NCBI GenBank assembly: GCA_951394045.1
Contig: OX595987.1
Location: 2,294,001-2,358,000, forward strand
Length of the DNA stretch: 64,000 nt
Direction of reading: 5' to 3'
DNA from: Nitzschia sp. DOCU1
Taxonomy: Eukaryota; Bacillariophyta; Bacillariophyceae; Bacillariales; Bacillariaceae
Position numbers and translations under genes: made by a program. Each line of letters begins with the position of its first letter. Positions within the stretch are counted from its first letter, which is position 1. Positions 33,024 to 43,988 of this stretch are shown here, piece after piece. The notes beneath the pieces are model-generated. The model had not been told where the DNA came from. It saw only the letters and a program-made list of their open reading frames with translations, and did not search any database.

Positions 33024-34211
33024 ATGGTGTTTTTCGGCAACAAAGTTCTTGCGTTCTTGGCCGCATTGGCAATGACGGGAAGCTTCCTGGCTTCCACCGC
33101 GGACGCTCACGGCTATGTGACCATCAGCAGATCCAAAAAGTGCGCGGATGGAGTGAACACTAACTGTGGAGAGGTCATTTATAATGCACACATTCTCGAA
33201 GGGCCCGGTGGTTATCCAGGTGCCGGCCCTCCTGACGGGCAGTTGGGGTCGGCTGGAATTGCCTTGATGGCACCACTCAATCAGCAGAGTACCACCCGCT
33301 GGAACAAGACTACCGCACGCACAGGCTCCAACAACTTTGTTTGGCAGTTTACTACGAACGCGAACCATGTTACTAGGGACTGGCAGTACTTCATCACAAA
33401 ATCGGGCTGGAATCAAAATGCACCACTCACGCGTGCGTCGTTCGATTCGACTCCCTTTTGCACCGTCTCGGGGAATAATGTCCGACCCCCTTCTCAAGGA
33501 GTTACCCACACTTGCAACATTCCTTCGAATCGCAGTGGCTACCACGTTGTCCTGGCCGTGTGGAACATTGGCGACACTCCGAATGCCTTTTACAACATGA
33601 TCGATTTACAGTTGGGTACCAGTACTCCTACTGCCCCAGTAGCTTCGCCTGTGGCTCCTACCCCCACTAGTGGTGGCCTGGGTGATTGGGCGCTTTGTAC
33701 TTCGAGCAGTCAGTGCAAGAATGGATGCTGCAGTGGCACGTACTCAAACGGCGTGTTGAAGTGTACCCCATTGAATGGGGGATTCAATTCTAACATTTGC
33801 GTCACTGGAACTGGCCCTGCTCCTGCCCCCACTTCTGCTCCTGCCCCTACTAGCAGCAGTGGCCAGCTGGGTGATTGGGCGCTTTGTTCTTCGAATTCTG
33901 CGTGCCGCAACGGATGCTGCAGCTCTCAATACTCTGGCGGTGTGTTCAAGTGCACCCCGTTGACTGGAGGGTTCAATGCTAACATTTGCACCGGTGGGTC
34001 AGGAGGCAGCGAGCCCCCAACTTGTGGTGGAGGAAATGTTGGAAACGGTAAATGTGCCGGCGGCTTGTGTTGCTCGCAATATGGCTGGTGCGGTTGCACC
34101 CCAGACCACTGCACCAATGGACAAGTCTGTTCCCGCCGATTGCGTGGCGGCGATGTCGACGAGGAGCCAGCTGCTGGACCCGACAGCGGTGAAGTCAACG
34201 TTGTTGCTTAA
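33024..34211 (+). CDS. secreted AA10 lytic polysaccharide monooxygenase with chitin-binding module
   Basis: 395 aa, single exon. The signal peptide (AFLAALAMTGSFLASTADA) is cut just before HGYVTISRSK, leaving His as residue 1 of the mature enzyme, as copper LPMOs need. The AA10 domain (about 29-220) carries the second copper-brace His (TNANHVTRDWQYFITKSGW) and the blocks LTRASFDSTPFC, VTHTCNIPSNRSGYHVVLAVW and NAFYNMIDLQL. Two copies of a Cys-rich module follow (LGDWALC..C..GCC..CTP, near 232-275 and 298-340), joined by Pro/Thr/Ala linkers. A hevein-like CBM18 (CAGGLCCSQYGWCGCTPDHC) follows. The predicted action is oxidative cleavage of crystalline chitin outside the cell. AA10 is mainly bacterial, and the lack of introns fits gene transfer. 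Confidence 0.92.
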   Translation: MVFFGNKVLAFLAALAMTGSFLASTADAHGYVTISRSKKCADGVNTNCGEVIYNAHILEGPGGYPGAGPPDGQLGSAGIALMAPLNQQSTTRWNKTTARTGSNNFVWQFTTNANHVTRDWQYFITKSGWNQNAPLTRASFDSTPFCTVSGNNVRPPSQGVTHTCNIPSNRSGYHVVLAVWNIGDTPNAFYNMIDLQLGTSTPTAPVASPVAPTPTSGGLGDWALCTSSSQCKNGCCSGTYSNGVLKCTPLNGGFNSNICVTGTGPAPAPTSAPAPTSSSGQLGDWALCSSNSACRNGCCSSQYSGGVFKCTPLTGGFNANICTGGSGGSEPPTCGGGNVGNGKCAGGLCCSQYGWCGCTPDHCTNGQVCSRRLRGGDVDEEPAAGPDSGEVNVVA

Positions 34212-34908
34212 GCATACTGCCGTTGGTGGTTATGCCGATCCATCCGACGGAATGATTGGCGCGTTGAAAAAATGAAGCAGCAACAGCAAACAAGACGAAA
34301 ATCCGGATAAACAGAATGAAAGTAGGAGCCGGTCCCTTCCCTTGGAAGTCAAAAGAAACCCCAGAAAAATTGAAACATAGTAAAAGTCTTGATTTTGCAA
34401 ACTTGGACGTTGCTGCCATCGACAAATCGTTTGGTCATTTTGTCATCATTGCGATCACAGCAGATCGTCACCAGCATCACACCACCACGCACCACGCTAG
34501 CGCTTTTCGACTACTTCGATCAATCCTTTTTTGCAACAGAGAGTTCGGACTGCGTTGAAGATTCATCAATCCACGAAGCATCGCAACTCCAACGAATCTC
34601 GACTTCCCCTTACATTTGGATGAGTTGAAATCGTCTAGCAAGCACTTCAAGTTGTCCTCTCGATAACTGCGCCTGCGACTAGCCGTTTTCTCGTTCTTTT
34701 CTCTTCTTACTCTACACTGCGTTTTTCCTCTAGCTAGCGAATATAGTAGTTCTACTGGATCCGTTTGTTCTATCAAGGACAATGACAGAGGACTGTTAGA
34801 ACTACGACGGATCGCTCGCATTGTTGTGTATAGGTGCCTGTGACGCGTATGCTAACTGGTAACAACAAAACAACTAAATTTTTAAACACTGACACTGACA
34901 CGAGATAG
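34212..34908. other. intergenic region, nothing recognised
   Basis: 700 nt between convergent genes. Small open frames on both strands look random. Confidence 0.4.
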
Positions 34909-36153
34909 CTAGCGGGGGATTGGGTACGACGCATGCTTTCCTCCGTATTCTTGGGACAAAACATTAACATCAATTTCCTTGGTCAAAGAATCGACCTTGG
35001 CAAACAGAATTTTGGCGGCCGTCTTTTCGTCCAAAAGCGGATGAACCAACCTCCAAGCAGACTCAAAACCAAACGGGGCGTTCAACAAGTAAACTTTGTG
35101 CAATCGTTCGGGATACTGAGCTTGGGCCACGTAAATCAACTTTCGAATCATCAAGCGAACGTCCTTTCGAAAGACCAAAGATGGTTTGAATCCCTCCAAG
35201 TCGAACAAAATAGCAAACTTTTGGGGAACGGGAGCAGCTTTCATATTTGCAATCATCATTTCAATCATATAGACGACATACTTGGTATATTCCAAAACAG
35301 CATCTTCCAAGTCCTCGGCTTTGCTCGTGCTTCCCTTCTTGTGGTTGTTGGATGTGCCCAAATTTCCTGGCTTCCAATACTTGAGCTTGTAGTTACTCAA
35401 AACAATACCCTCTTTATTATATCCACATAATCGCCAGGCACCAGCTATATCAATGAAATAACGGTAAAGTAAGTACACGAATCAGTCACAGCAAACGCGT
35501 CATCCCAGCAGGTCAGCACCACACGACTTACAAGGCAATGCATTGGGAATTTCCTCTGGCTGGATACTTTGTGGCTTCCACTTGACTCGAAACCGGACTT
35601 GCTCAAAGAAAAGACTCACACAGGCATCCATGTGATGCTTTCGAGCAATCAATATTCGCACAAGTTGTGCTCTGTCTTGCAGCAGCTTTTCGAGTTCCTG
35701 GGCACATTCCTCACGACTCACATTCCGACAAAGTGATGTTGGTGCGTCCTTATCGTCTTCTTGCCAAGCTTGTTTTATCGCTTTCACCAAGTCATCAACG
35801 GCTGGGTCGTTTTTGCTGAGAATACTTGCTATCGTGGTACTGTCATCATCGTCCCGATGTTCTGCCGACGGCGGAGTGGCCACCTTAAGATTTTCTCGCA
35901 CTTGGTGTGACGCCGCCACGTTGCTGGTGGAACGATGGCTTTTATCAGTGGCGTGGCCACCAGGAACGTCCCCAACCATCAAAGAGGTGGAAGTTACACA
36001 GCTTCCCTTTATACGTGCGACGCTTTGGAGCTTGGCGGGGCTATCGTTTTGTGCGTAACCACAAAGTGTGCAACCAAGGCAACTAGTAGTCGTAGAATCA
36101 GAGAGAAAACGCATTGACAGCATTTTGAGCGTGCACAATAGCTTCCGATTCAT
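34909..36153 (-). CDS. SEC14-like CRAL-TRIO lipid-binding protein
   Basis: Two exons, 36153..35532 and 35444..34909, intron 87 nt (CCTT|GTAAGT ... GATATAG|CT, phase 1), 385 aa. The N-terminal ~100 residues are disordered. About 105-195 match the CRAL-TRIO N helices (QELEKLLQDRAQLVRILIARKHH), and the exon junction gives EEIPNALP-SGAWRLCGYNKEG. The CRAL-TRIO lobe contains PQKFAILFDLEGFKPSLVF, YPERLHKVYLLNAPFGFESAW and DEKTAAKILFAKVDSLTKEI, the usual gate and floor segments. The likely role is phosphoinositide or other lipid transfer between membranes. Confidence 0.85.
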
Positions 36154-36678
36154 GTGCAAGACTCAACACCACCTACCTCATGCTAGCAAGGAGATTGTCG
36201 CACATTGGATTGTTGGAGCGATTTCCATCAGTCGTTCGATGGATTGAAAGGGTTACGTGGTCGACAACCAAGAATGTATTTGTTGGCGATGAGATTACTC
36301 CAACAAAAGGCGTAAAAAGGCGCGTCACACGGAAATAGAACACAACCGATGCTTCGAAAATGGCGAGCCTTGCTTGCCTTTTATGCGAAGGGCTGATGAT
36401 GGCGTTTGGCGAAGAGAGGCGAACGCATCTTTCCGTTATGCTGTACCGCGTAGCTTTTCAACGGCTTCCAACGTTGCGTGCCTGGGGAATCATCCGACCG
36501 GACGGACTTAATCGTTCTCTCAATAAAAATCGAATGAGTCGAATCAATACCATTGACACGCTGATTTATCCGCCGCCCCACTTTTTCATTTTTCCTGCCG
36601 AAACCATCATCGGTGATCAAAGCATAAAAGTAACATCATTCGTATTTACAACACCAACAACGAAACAACCCATCGAGA
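36154..36678. other. divergent promoter region
   Basis: 525 nt between the SEC14-like and oxygenase-like genes. A 170-codon open frame from 36360 overlaps the downstream gene in another frame and is not believed. Confidence 0.4.
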
Positions 36679-39051
36679 ATGGTAAATTCTGTTCAAGCCG
36701 CAAGCACAGCACTGATTCAACAGGAAGATTCACTCTCGCCTCCAGCAAAGAGGACTCGTCCAGACTCATCCAACGTCGACGATGGCCTCGAATCGCTTCT
36801 GGTTGTCCCGGAATCTTTTTTCTCCATTTCGCTGCACCCGCTATTACTAGACGAAATCCCAGGAAATCTTAGAACCGGTTGCGTCGTTACAACTCGAATA
36901 CCTCAAACTGGGGAAGGTTCTAAAAGCACCGTTTGCGTCCGTGATCGAATTCGCATGGCTTGGCGGATCCTTCTGGAACGAGCAAAGAAAACTGGAACTG
37001 AAAAGCTCCTCCGAGAAGTGGAGTATCTGTTATCAATGAGGACCGACGACAGTGTGGAAATTCTAGAGGCTTGCAAGAAGCTCTCTTCGGCTACCACTTC
37101 TATTGCGGGAGCAGATGAGGGTGACTGGCTCTTTCCGCTCAAGAGCCCACTACGAAAGTACGCCTTCTTGAGGCGCCTGGCCATGGCGATGTACCACTCA
37201 CGTGATGGCGGGGAAATTTTTGACACTCTCGACGTTTCATTCTTAGATCTATTATTGGATCAACCTGATATCAAAGATCTTGGAAGTCGACTACTCAATC
37301 TACGACTGGGAGAAATAGAAGAGGAAATTGGTTGTACGAGGCGCACAGACTCCGAAGTCACCCATTTGAGACAGCTATCCCGGATGATAGCGAGAGCACT
37401 GGAACGCGCAGGCTGTCCAGTCGCACCTGATGCTTCCACCAAGAAAGAGTTTTTTCGTCAGACATATGTTGTTCCGGAGCGCACCCGACAAGACCACGAG
37501 ACGGTTGTATCGGAATGCGAACGCCTGATACGCGAGCTCGACGAAAGGAAGAACCTTAAAAGCAAATCCGAGATCTGCCACTACACTGTGGGTGGCAAGA
37601 TCAAGCTTCCATATCGAATTCGCAACGGAACGCTGTTAGTGACAGAGAAAGAGCTTTCGTATGAAGAGTTTGTTAGTCAGAAGAAAGTGATGGAAAAGGT
37701 GAACAAGAAACTTCAACGAAAGTTCTTCGCCGGCATATCCCGGCCAAAGATGCACAAATGCTCCATCTCAAACGAAGCACTATCTCAGCTACGGTCCATC
37801 TTTTTCAACGATCGTGGATGTCTGCGCAAATCTATCGTGAATGACATTGACATGTCGACCAAGCATGGGTATATCAACTTTGCAAATGCGTCTTGTCGTG
37901 ACGTGCGTAATGACTATCGCTGGCAAGTTCCTTTGCGACAGCACTCGGCATTAAAGAGCGTGCCTACCAGGGCCCTAGTTGAAGCACTTTTGGCAGAGCA
38001 CGGATGCATTCATCCGGACTATGAAGTCATTCACGATTTGGGGATTTTGATTGGGGGAACGGAGGACCAGTCGATTCATCACGACATTCCTCGACAGACT
38101 ACGAGCTGGCTACCTGAGGATCCGGAAACCTCCGAAAAGGATTTTGTGGGTGTTCCAGTAAATGGCTGGGAGTACGATCGAGCGGCGTACAACGAAGCGA
38201 TGGCTTGCCCGCATGCTCCAAGTAGCGTCTTACTGGGAATGGGGGACGGTGGGACGATTCAGGTGGGAGTTCAAAAGAACCAAATTGACCGAAACGGGTA
38301 AGTCAAGATGCGTTTCTACATCATTCCTACTTAGCATTCAACAGATCTAATTGTGTTATTGTTGTTAAGATGTCCGGCTGGATGGTGTCGGATTGTCGAT
38401 GGTAAAGAAGGGGAACAGTTTCGTATTGTGCGGGAGAACTACTACCTAGTCGTCTTGGAGGCCAACCCAGGAGCCATGTTCACTGGAGACTTTCAACACG
38501 CAGGTGTTCGAAACTTTGCAGTGAACAGTCCAGAAGACAAACTGATGACCAAGTTTTTCGATCGAGTGGAGAGCATCGTTGAAGAAGTTAGAGGCGACGA
38601 CGACGACGAAGGAGCCGGCGGCGGAGCTACTCACGATGTGACCGGGGAAATGATCAAGATGATGTGCAACTTTCCCAATCTGCATAAGATTTCTCGATTC
38701 CATTGTTCGACAGAACCCAAGGCGGGCCCCTTGCGAATTCCTCGAAACACTGTGGGATTTGTCGACTGTCGTCCCAACCCACCAGCCGACGACGCTAAAG
38801 ATGGGAACCAAGATGACGCAGATGAAGATGAACAAATGGTCACTGACGACTATGCGAGACGCAAATCATCAGTCGTGGTGGAAACTGTTCCTGCAACGAT
38901 CGCGGCGCCATGCCCTATATGTGGTGCAATGGTTCAATGTCCCAATCAAGAAAGTTTGGATCAAACGTTGTCACTACATATGGCTGTCTGCCTGAACTCT
39001 CGAACTAGTTTCAGACGCGCGGCAAGTCATCAAGAACACTATGACGAATAA
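36679..39051 (+). CDS. 2OG-Fe(II) oxygenase-like protein with UBZ-type zinc finger
   Basis: Two exons, 36679..38297 and 38370..39051, intron 72 nt (AACGG|GTAAGT ... GTTAAG|A, phase 2), 766 aa. Residues 1-430 are not recognised (helical; an APPAKRTRPDSS-like basic patch near 23 could be a nuclear signal). Residues about 440-640 contain QSIHHDIPRQ (HxD) and, after the splice, FTGDFQHAGVRN (distal His and Arg). This is the order of iron and 2-oxoglutarate ligands in a jelly-roll dioxygenase, as seen in other diatom proteins of this kind. Near the C-terminus, CPICGAMVQC...LHMAVCLN is a Rad18-type UBZ (CCHC) finger. The substrate is unknown; a ubiquitin-reading oxygenase in DNA repair or chromatin would fit. 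Confidence 0.65.
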
Positions 39052-39121
39052 CAATACTCTAAATCTTTATAAGGTGTTACCAAAGGTGTCTATGATGTGT
39101 AGTGGTGTATGATGATGCATG

Positions 39122-40177
39122 CTACGTGCGCGATTCGACGCAGCGTTGCACAAAATTTTCCTTGACAGATGTTACTGACATCCCCCTGGTGACAACTTCA
39201 GCGGAACCATCATCCCGGCCCGAGTTATCAATTTCAAGAAAGAAATCGACATGATTCTTTAATATCTTGACCGACTTGGGCACCTGCTCCACGCTTTTTT
39301 CGAGCACCTCCCTCGGAACGATACGACCCGTTTCCTTGGCTCTTTCCTTGACTCGTTCTAGAATGACAGCTAGTGGCGCCGTTACGTGAATAATACCCAG
39401 CCGGATTCCAGGAATAGAACTTCGAAGCTCGGCAAAATAGTTCTTGTACCATTCGGCGTCTCGGAGGGTTCCATCCTTCAGGACATTCTGTCCGCGTTCC
39501 AACGCAGCTTCCGACAAGATCTCCGCCATCATACCCGCCTCCTTGCGTGTCAGAGCCCCTGCTAGCTCTGCACTCTTTTGAAGATATCCTTGAAACTCGG
39601 GAAGTTGCCTCCTAATTTCATCGGGGTCGACGACCACAAAGGACTCTAAGGGGAAGAGCCCTCGTTCATGCAGTCTTCGAATAGTGAAGCTTTTGCCGGC
39701 GCCCATGACACCGGCAGTGAATACTACCCAGGGATTCGGGGGCACCCGGCAGTGTCTTCCTACGACTTTATCCCGCTCATTTGCCTCAAGTATAGAGAGA
39801 ATGATGAGATCTTGAAATCGTTGTCTGGCACATGTGTAATGAGCATGAAAAGAGTAGTCCAGACGTGACCGTATTTTGTGGAACGGCCCGCAGAACTCGT
39901 GACTATCTGACCGATAGTTGTCTTCAGTTGAGGCACTCCAATCATAATCGGGACCGGGTTTTTCTGTAATTGCAGGCCATTCCCCTCGAGAAAGGTTCTC
40001 GAATGGCGACGCTTCTTGCAGAATCATTGTGCCGATATTTGACCTTCTGGCCGTTGGGATGGGTGGGATTCGTCGCAGAACCCTGTTGTCAGTGAAAGAA
40101 AGCACCAGCGATGACAAAGCAAGGAGACGGTACAATGTCGTAGTGTACGAACTCGCAACTGTCGGAATCTGTAACAT
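39122..40177 (-). CDS. zeta-type P-loop kinase, single domain
   Basis: 351 aa from the ATG at 40177; a shorter start at 40027 is possible. The N-terminus may be a targeting leader (TTTLYRLLALSSLVLSF). A conserved lead-in block (IRSRLDYSFHAHYTCARQRF) precedes the P-loop domain. Walker A is GVMGAGKSFT, followed by FVVVDPDEIRRQLPEF (likely catalytic Asp) and LTRKEAGMMAEIL, then a C-terminal KERAKETGRIVPREV block that probably binds the nucleotide phosphates. This matches the zeta-toxin/AAA_33 kinase group. In bacteria these phosphorylate UDP-N-acetylglucosamine; eukaryotic members have unknown substrates and there is no antitoxin gene here, so a housekeeping small-molecule kinase is more likely. 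Confidence 0.78.
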   Translation of the reverse strand: MLQIPTVASSYTTTLYRLLALSSLVLSFTDNRVLRRIPPIPTARRSNIGTMILQEASPFENLSRGEWPAITEKPGPDYDWSASTEDNYRSDSHEFCGPFHKIRSRLDYSFHAHYTCARQRFQDLIILSILEANERDKVVGRHCRVPPNPWVVFTAGVMGAGKSFTIRRLHERGLFPLESFVVVDPDEIRRQLPEFQGYLQKSAELAGALTRKEAGMMAEILSEAALERGQNVLKDGTLRDAEWYKNYFAELRSSIPGIRLGIIHVTAPLAVILERVKERAKETGRIVPREVLEKSVEQVPKSVKILKNHVDFFLEIDNSGRDDGSAEVVTRGMSVTSVKENFVQRCVESRT

Positions 40178-41177
40178 AAATGCTTTCGGCACTTCCGTTG
40201 GGTTAGCTGTTAATCCAAGCCGTGCAGGTGCTAATAGCGTGAAGGAAAGGAGTGTTCGGGCCCTTCCTAGCAATGCACAACCAAGTTATTTGCAAAAGTT
40301 TGATGTTGACGTTGTCTCAATAATATTCAACCTATGAGTTTGCAATCGTTGTTATCATAACAACATGAATGCAACAGGACTCGTGATCGAAAGGCCCTAC
40401 GATCGGAATTGTTTGTGAAATTCGAAGGGAAAGAGACGAAGAAGGATCATCAACGGGAAGCTTCTTGTGTTGCCATAGTGGAAAAGAACACCAAGAAACC
40501 ACTCCGACGTCTGATTGGCCTCCTCTTACTACGGGTGTTCTGCAGAACGATAGCCGGGAAAGCGCGTGTGATACCGGTTGCGGGACTACTCCGTCGATCA
40601 TTTTGCGATACTACGTAGTACGTTCGTTTGTGTGCGTGCATTGAAGTGTAGTACGAAGGGCATTCTCGCGAAGCTCCTCCTATTTAACATTTTCGACGCA
40701 TATTTCTACTCGAACGCGAACCCACCGTAATCTGTGGATGTGCGTAATACCAATTGCACGTTCCGTTAGACTCAATAACTACGCGAAATCATACTTAACA
40801 AATCCGAATAATTATAGCCCGATTTATGTCGTGGGGGCCAACAATCGAACTCGAAATAACAACTTGTTCCTGAAATTTTAGCGAAGGGCAACGCTTACGA
40901 GGTTGGAATTTTGAGGAGAGCTCACAACGCTTTACGAGTTCTTGCCTTTGCGCATTATTCGACTCAGACGACTAAAAGTGGCGTGACTGGGAACACGTCT
41001 CCGTTGTTCCATTACTGACGTCACCACAGAGCATCGAAGATGATCCTTTGCCTTCGACGAAATCCGTCTTCGTCGTGGGGTCAACAAATGATCGAGCAAT
41101 CTCTTCGGCCTTCCAATCCGACACGGTTTTGCTTTCCACTCAGTACATAACAAAATTGACAATTTACTGCTTTCATC
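40178..41177. other. 1 kb divergent intergenic region
   Basis: It lies between the single-domain zeta-type kinase and MGST3. It contains a TGACGTCA palindrome (listed), an ACTACGTAGT palindrome at 40610-40619 and AT-rich stretches. No believable gene. Confidence 0.4.
41016..41023. promoter_or_regulatory. CRE-type palindrome TGACGTCA
   Basis: 162 nt upstream of the MGST3 ATG, a plausible proximal promoter distance. Confidence 0.5.
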
Positions 41178-41630
41178 ATGGTTGCTATCGAAGTTTCACC
41201 TTCTTATGGATATGTTGTCTTGGGCGTGGGCCTTGGCTCGTTCATCACCTCAGGATATCTCGGAAGTGTTGTCATGTCAGCCCGGGAAAAGTTCAACGTC
41301 CCCTATCCTAATTTGTACGCTACGCCTGGTCGCCATGAGAAAGCCGACGATTTCAACCGGGTTCAGCGTGGTCACCAGAATTATCTAGAGAATTTGACTT
41401 CCTATGCTGTCACAGCATTGCTTGGCGGCCTCAAGTACCCTATGGCAAACGCCATTGGTTCAGTCTTCTTCGCCGTCGGTTCCATCTTGTACCAAATGGG
41501 ATACGCTGACAGCAAGCTCGATGTAAAAATGGCTCGATACAAGAAAGGAGGAGCTATCAAGTACATTGGCATCTTCGTTGCTCTCTATTCCACTGGAGCT
41601 TTTGCTTACGATCTCATCAAGTCCAAGTAA
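41178..41630 (+). CDS. MGST3: microsomal glutathione S-transferase 3 (MAPEG family)
   Basis: 150 aa, single exon. A trimeric ER membrane protein with four spans, conjugating glutathione or reducing lipid peroxides. The family block AREKFNVPYPNLYA is followed by FNRVQRGHQNYLENL, which carries the conserved Arg, His, Asn and Glu of the glutathione site. LLGGLKYPMANAIGSVFFAVG and YIGIFVALYSTGAFAY supply the later spans. It sits between the two zeta-type kinase genes and interrupts what was probably a tandem duplication. Confidence 0.93.
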   Translation: MVAIEVSPSYGYVVLGVGLGSFITSGYLGSVVMSAREKFNVPYPNLYATPGRHEKADDFNRVQRGHQNYLENLTSYAVTALLGGLKYPMANAIGSVFFAVGSILYQMGYADSKLDVKMARYKKGGAIKYIGIFVALYSTGAFAYDLIKSK

Positions 41631-42011
41631 ATTCTGAATGACCAATGTTAGAATTCGGCTATTTCAAGGAGTGCTAATGTTAATGATGGAAACAGTGTGG
41701 TCGACATTGACATGGGCAGTATTAAACTAGGGTACTAAGAGTTGATGACTGTGGTATCCTTTCGACCTCTATTGTGTACAAGCGCTTTCCTGGGGAACGA
41801 CTCCGACATTGACCGGAGCCATCTTGCACTTTTCCAAAACTTTCAAAATTTTACGTCGACCCGACACCTCGTACGCTACACGTCTGAGGGTGCAAAGCAA
41901 TCATAAAGGAGAAGAGAATATGAGACAACAGGCGGATATGACGACATCATGGCGTATGTGAGCCACCAGTGGAAGCTCGGGGAACGCAAACAGTCAAGCA
42001 CTTGTCATAAC
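41631..42011. other. convergent intergenic region
   Basis: 380 nt with the 3' ends of MGST3 and the double zeta-type gene. Nothing else seen. Confidence 0.4.
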
Positions 42012-43988
42012 TCACTGGTTCCAAACATCTCTGAAGTCTTCCCATGTAGATCCTTCTGGTTTGACCAACTCAACTTCGTCAGCATTGTTCAGCTCGGCGT
42101 AGTAATCGACCAGCGGTGCCAAAATCTCGACGCTTTTAGGGACTTGTTCAAGGGCCGCCTCCAGCGTTTCTCGTGGAACGATTCGTCCCGTCGCTATGGC
42201 ACGTTCCGCAGCCCGCTTAAAGACTGCTTCTCGAGGAGCGGTAACATGCAAAATGGCCTGCCGCACTGCTGGGAATTCTTCCCGCAATCGAGCAAAATAG
42301 ATCCGATACCAGTCCGAATCTCGCAAGCTTCCATCTTGCAAAACGTTCTTTCCTGCCTGGAGAGCCGCTAGTGTCAAGATTTCCGCGATGAAACCAGCCT
42401 CTTTCCGCGTCAGCTCACCAGCAAGCTCCGGATTCTGATCAATGTACATGTGGTACTCTGGCAGCAAATGCCTAATATCGTCTGGGTCCACCGTAACAAA
42501 TGCTGCGAGAGGAAACCTGCCATTTTCAACCAATACATTCATTGTGTGAGATTTTCCTTGAGAATAGATGGAATGAAATGAAATGCAGCAGTGAGCACAC
42601 CTAGGCAGCCAATTTCAATATCACAGTACGAACTCATAGAGCCACTAACCTGCTCCCATGGCACCCGCCGTGAAGACAATCCAGGGCTCTGTTGGAACCG
42701 AACCAATCTTCCCATCCACGTCCAAGATGATCGCGGCATCCAGCATGTCGTCAATGATGGCATCCTGTAGTTTTTGTCGTTCAAACGTGTAGTTCGCGTG
42801 GTAGTTGTAATCCAATGTCTTGCGAATGTGCGAGAACTTGCCGAAGAATCTGAGGTCATCAGAACGATTATTTTCCTCCGAGGAAATCAATGCAGAGAAG
42901 CTCCTGTGATGTTGCCGGTCTTGTTTAATTGACATGTGTAGACTGGCAGTGAGCTCCAATTCTGAAACTGCATGAATCAATTTTTGTTTCCCTTTCATGC
43001 CAGGTTTCCAGGCACAGGTCTGCAGAAAGGTCTTGTGGAAATCATCCCACTCCATCCCCACAAGCTCCAAAGGGCCGTTACCATTTAGAACTTTGCAGTA
43101 AAAATCGAATTCAGGTTTGGCAATCTCTACTGACTCTTCTATACGGCGAAGGTGGCTGGCAACGGCATCGAGTGTCACATCTCGACCCGTGTCTAGAAAC
43201 TTGTCCTTCACCCGCTGCAACAACGTCTTTTTGTCGGCGGAGACGTGCAGCATGCCAAATTTTAAGCAACTATATTGCCGACGTAGTTTCTCAACAAGCT
43301 GTACGTGCCAGATAGGATCACTCATGGAGCCATCAAAGACGACATTTCGTCCATTTTGCAACGCTGCGAGTAATATCAGTTCCGCGATAAACCCACTTTC
43401 TTTTCTTGTCAACTCATCCACCAGACAAGGGCTCTTGCTGGAATATGATTCGAATTCCGGGAGCCGTCGCCGTATTTCATCTGGATCGACTCTGACAAAG
43501 CTCAAAAGCGGCAGTTTTCCTTCCCGGACAAGCTTATTCATAATGTGCTTTTTCCCGGCACCCCTGGGGCCAATCGTCATCAAAAACCACGGTTCCGTCG
43601 GAGTCACACACGTGTCAAAGTCGTCGGGCATTGCAGCCTCCAAAATGTCTTCAATGATAGAGTCTTGTAGCCATTGACGTTCCTTTCTATAATTGCAGTG
43701 ATATGTGTAATCTAATTCTCGCCTCAGGTGGGCATACGGACCGCGAATAGGTGCATCGTCGTCTCGATTGTACTGCTCTGTGGAAATGACTGGAGAGAAT
43801 TTCCTCAAGCTGGATGCACGACGCATGATGCTGCTTCGTCGACGTCGCTGCTCGCCTTCGTGCTGTTCTCCGTGAGATATAGAGCGCATCAACGTAGCAG
43901 CACTCGCACAGGGAATCTCTTCCGACGTGAATGTCGGTAGGGCCTCCAAAGAAGCCCCACGAACTTTCCCCTCCGGAATCGGACACAT
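42012..43988 (-). CDS. double-domain zeta-type P-loop kinase
   Basis: Two exons, 43988..42650 and 42556..42012, intron 93 nt (GCAG|GTTAGT ... TCAAG|GA, phase 1), 627 aa. Two zeta-type kinase units stand in tandem. Unit 1 (about 110-345): lead-in LRRELDYTYHCNYRKERQ, P-loop GPRGAGKKH, FVRVDPDEIRRRLPEF, LTRKESGFIAEL. Unit 2 (about 395-627): lead-in IRKTLDYNYHANYTFERQ, P-loop GAMGAGKSHT, FVTVDPDDIRHLLPEY, LTRKEAGFIAEIL. In unit 1 the Ser/Thr after the P-loop lysine is replaced by Lys, so it may bind nucleotide poorly. The intron splits the P-loop of unit 2. The ATG at 43988 is the first in frame. No antitoxin partner is visible. Unit 2 is closest to the single-domain gene at 39-40 kb. Confidence 0.78.

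Noticed and set aside
36360..36872. 170-codon frame overlapping the oxygenase-like start
   Set aside because: It is in a different frame from the conserved product, and its first part looks like leader sequence.
43117..43677. 186-codon plus-strand frame inside the double kinase gene
   Set aside because: It is exactly antisense to conserved kinase blocks.
39122..43988. A toxin-antitoxin operon reading of the zeta-type genes
   Set aside because: No small antitoxin gene is adjacent, the genes are eukaryotic with an intron, and an unrelated gene lies between them.
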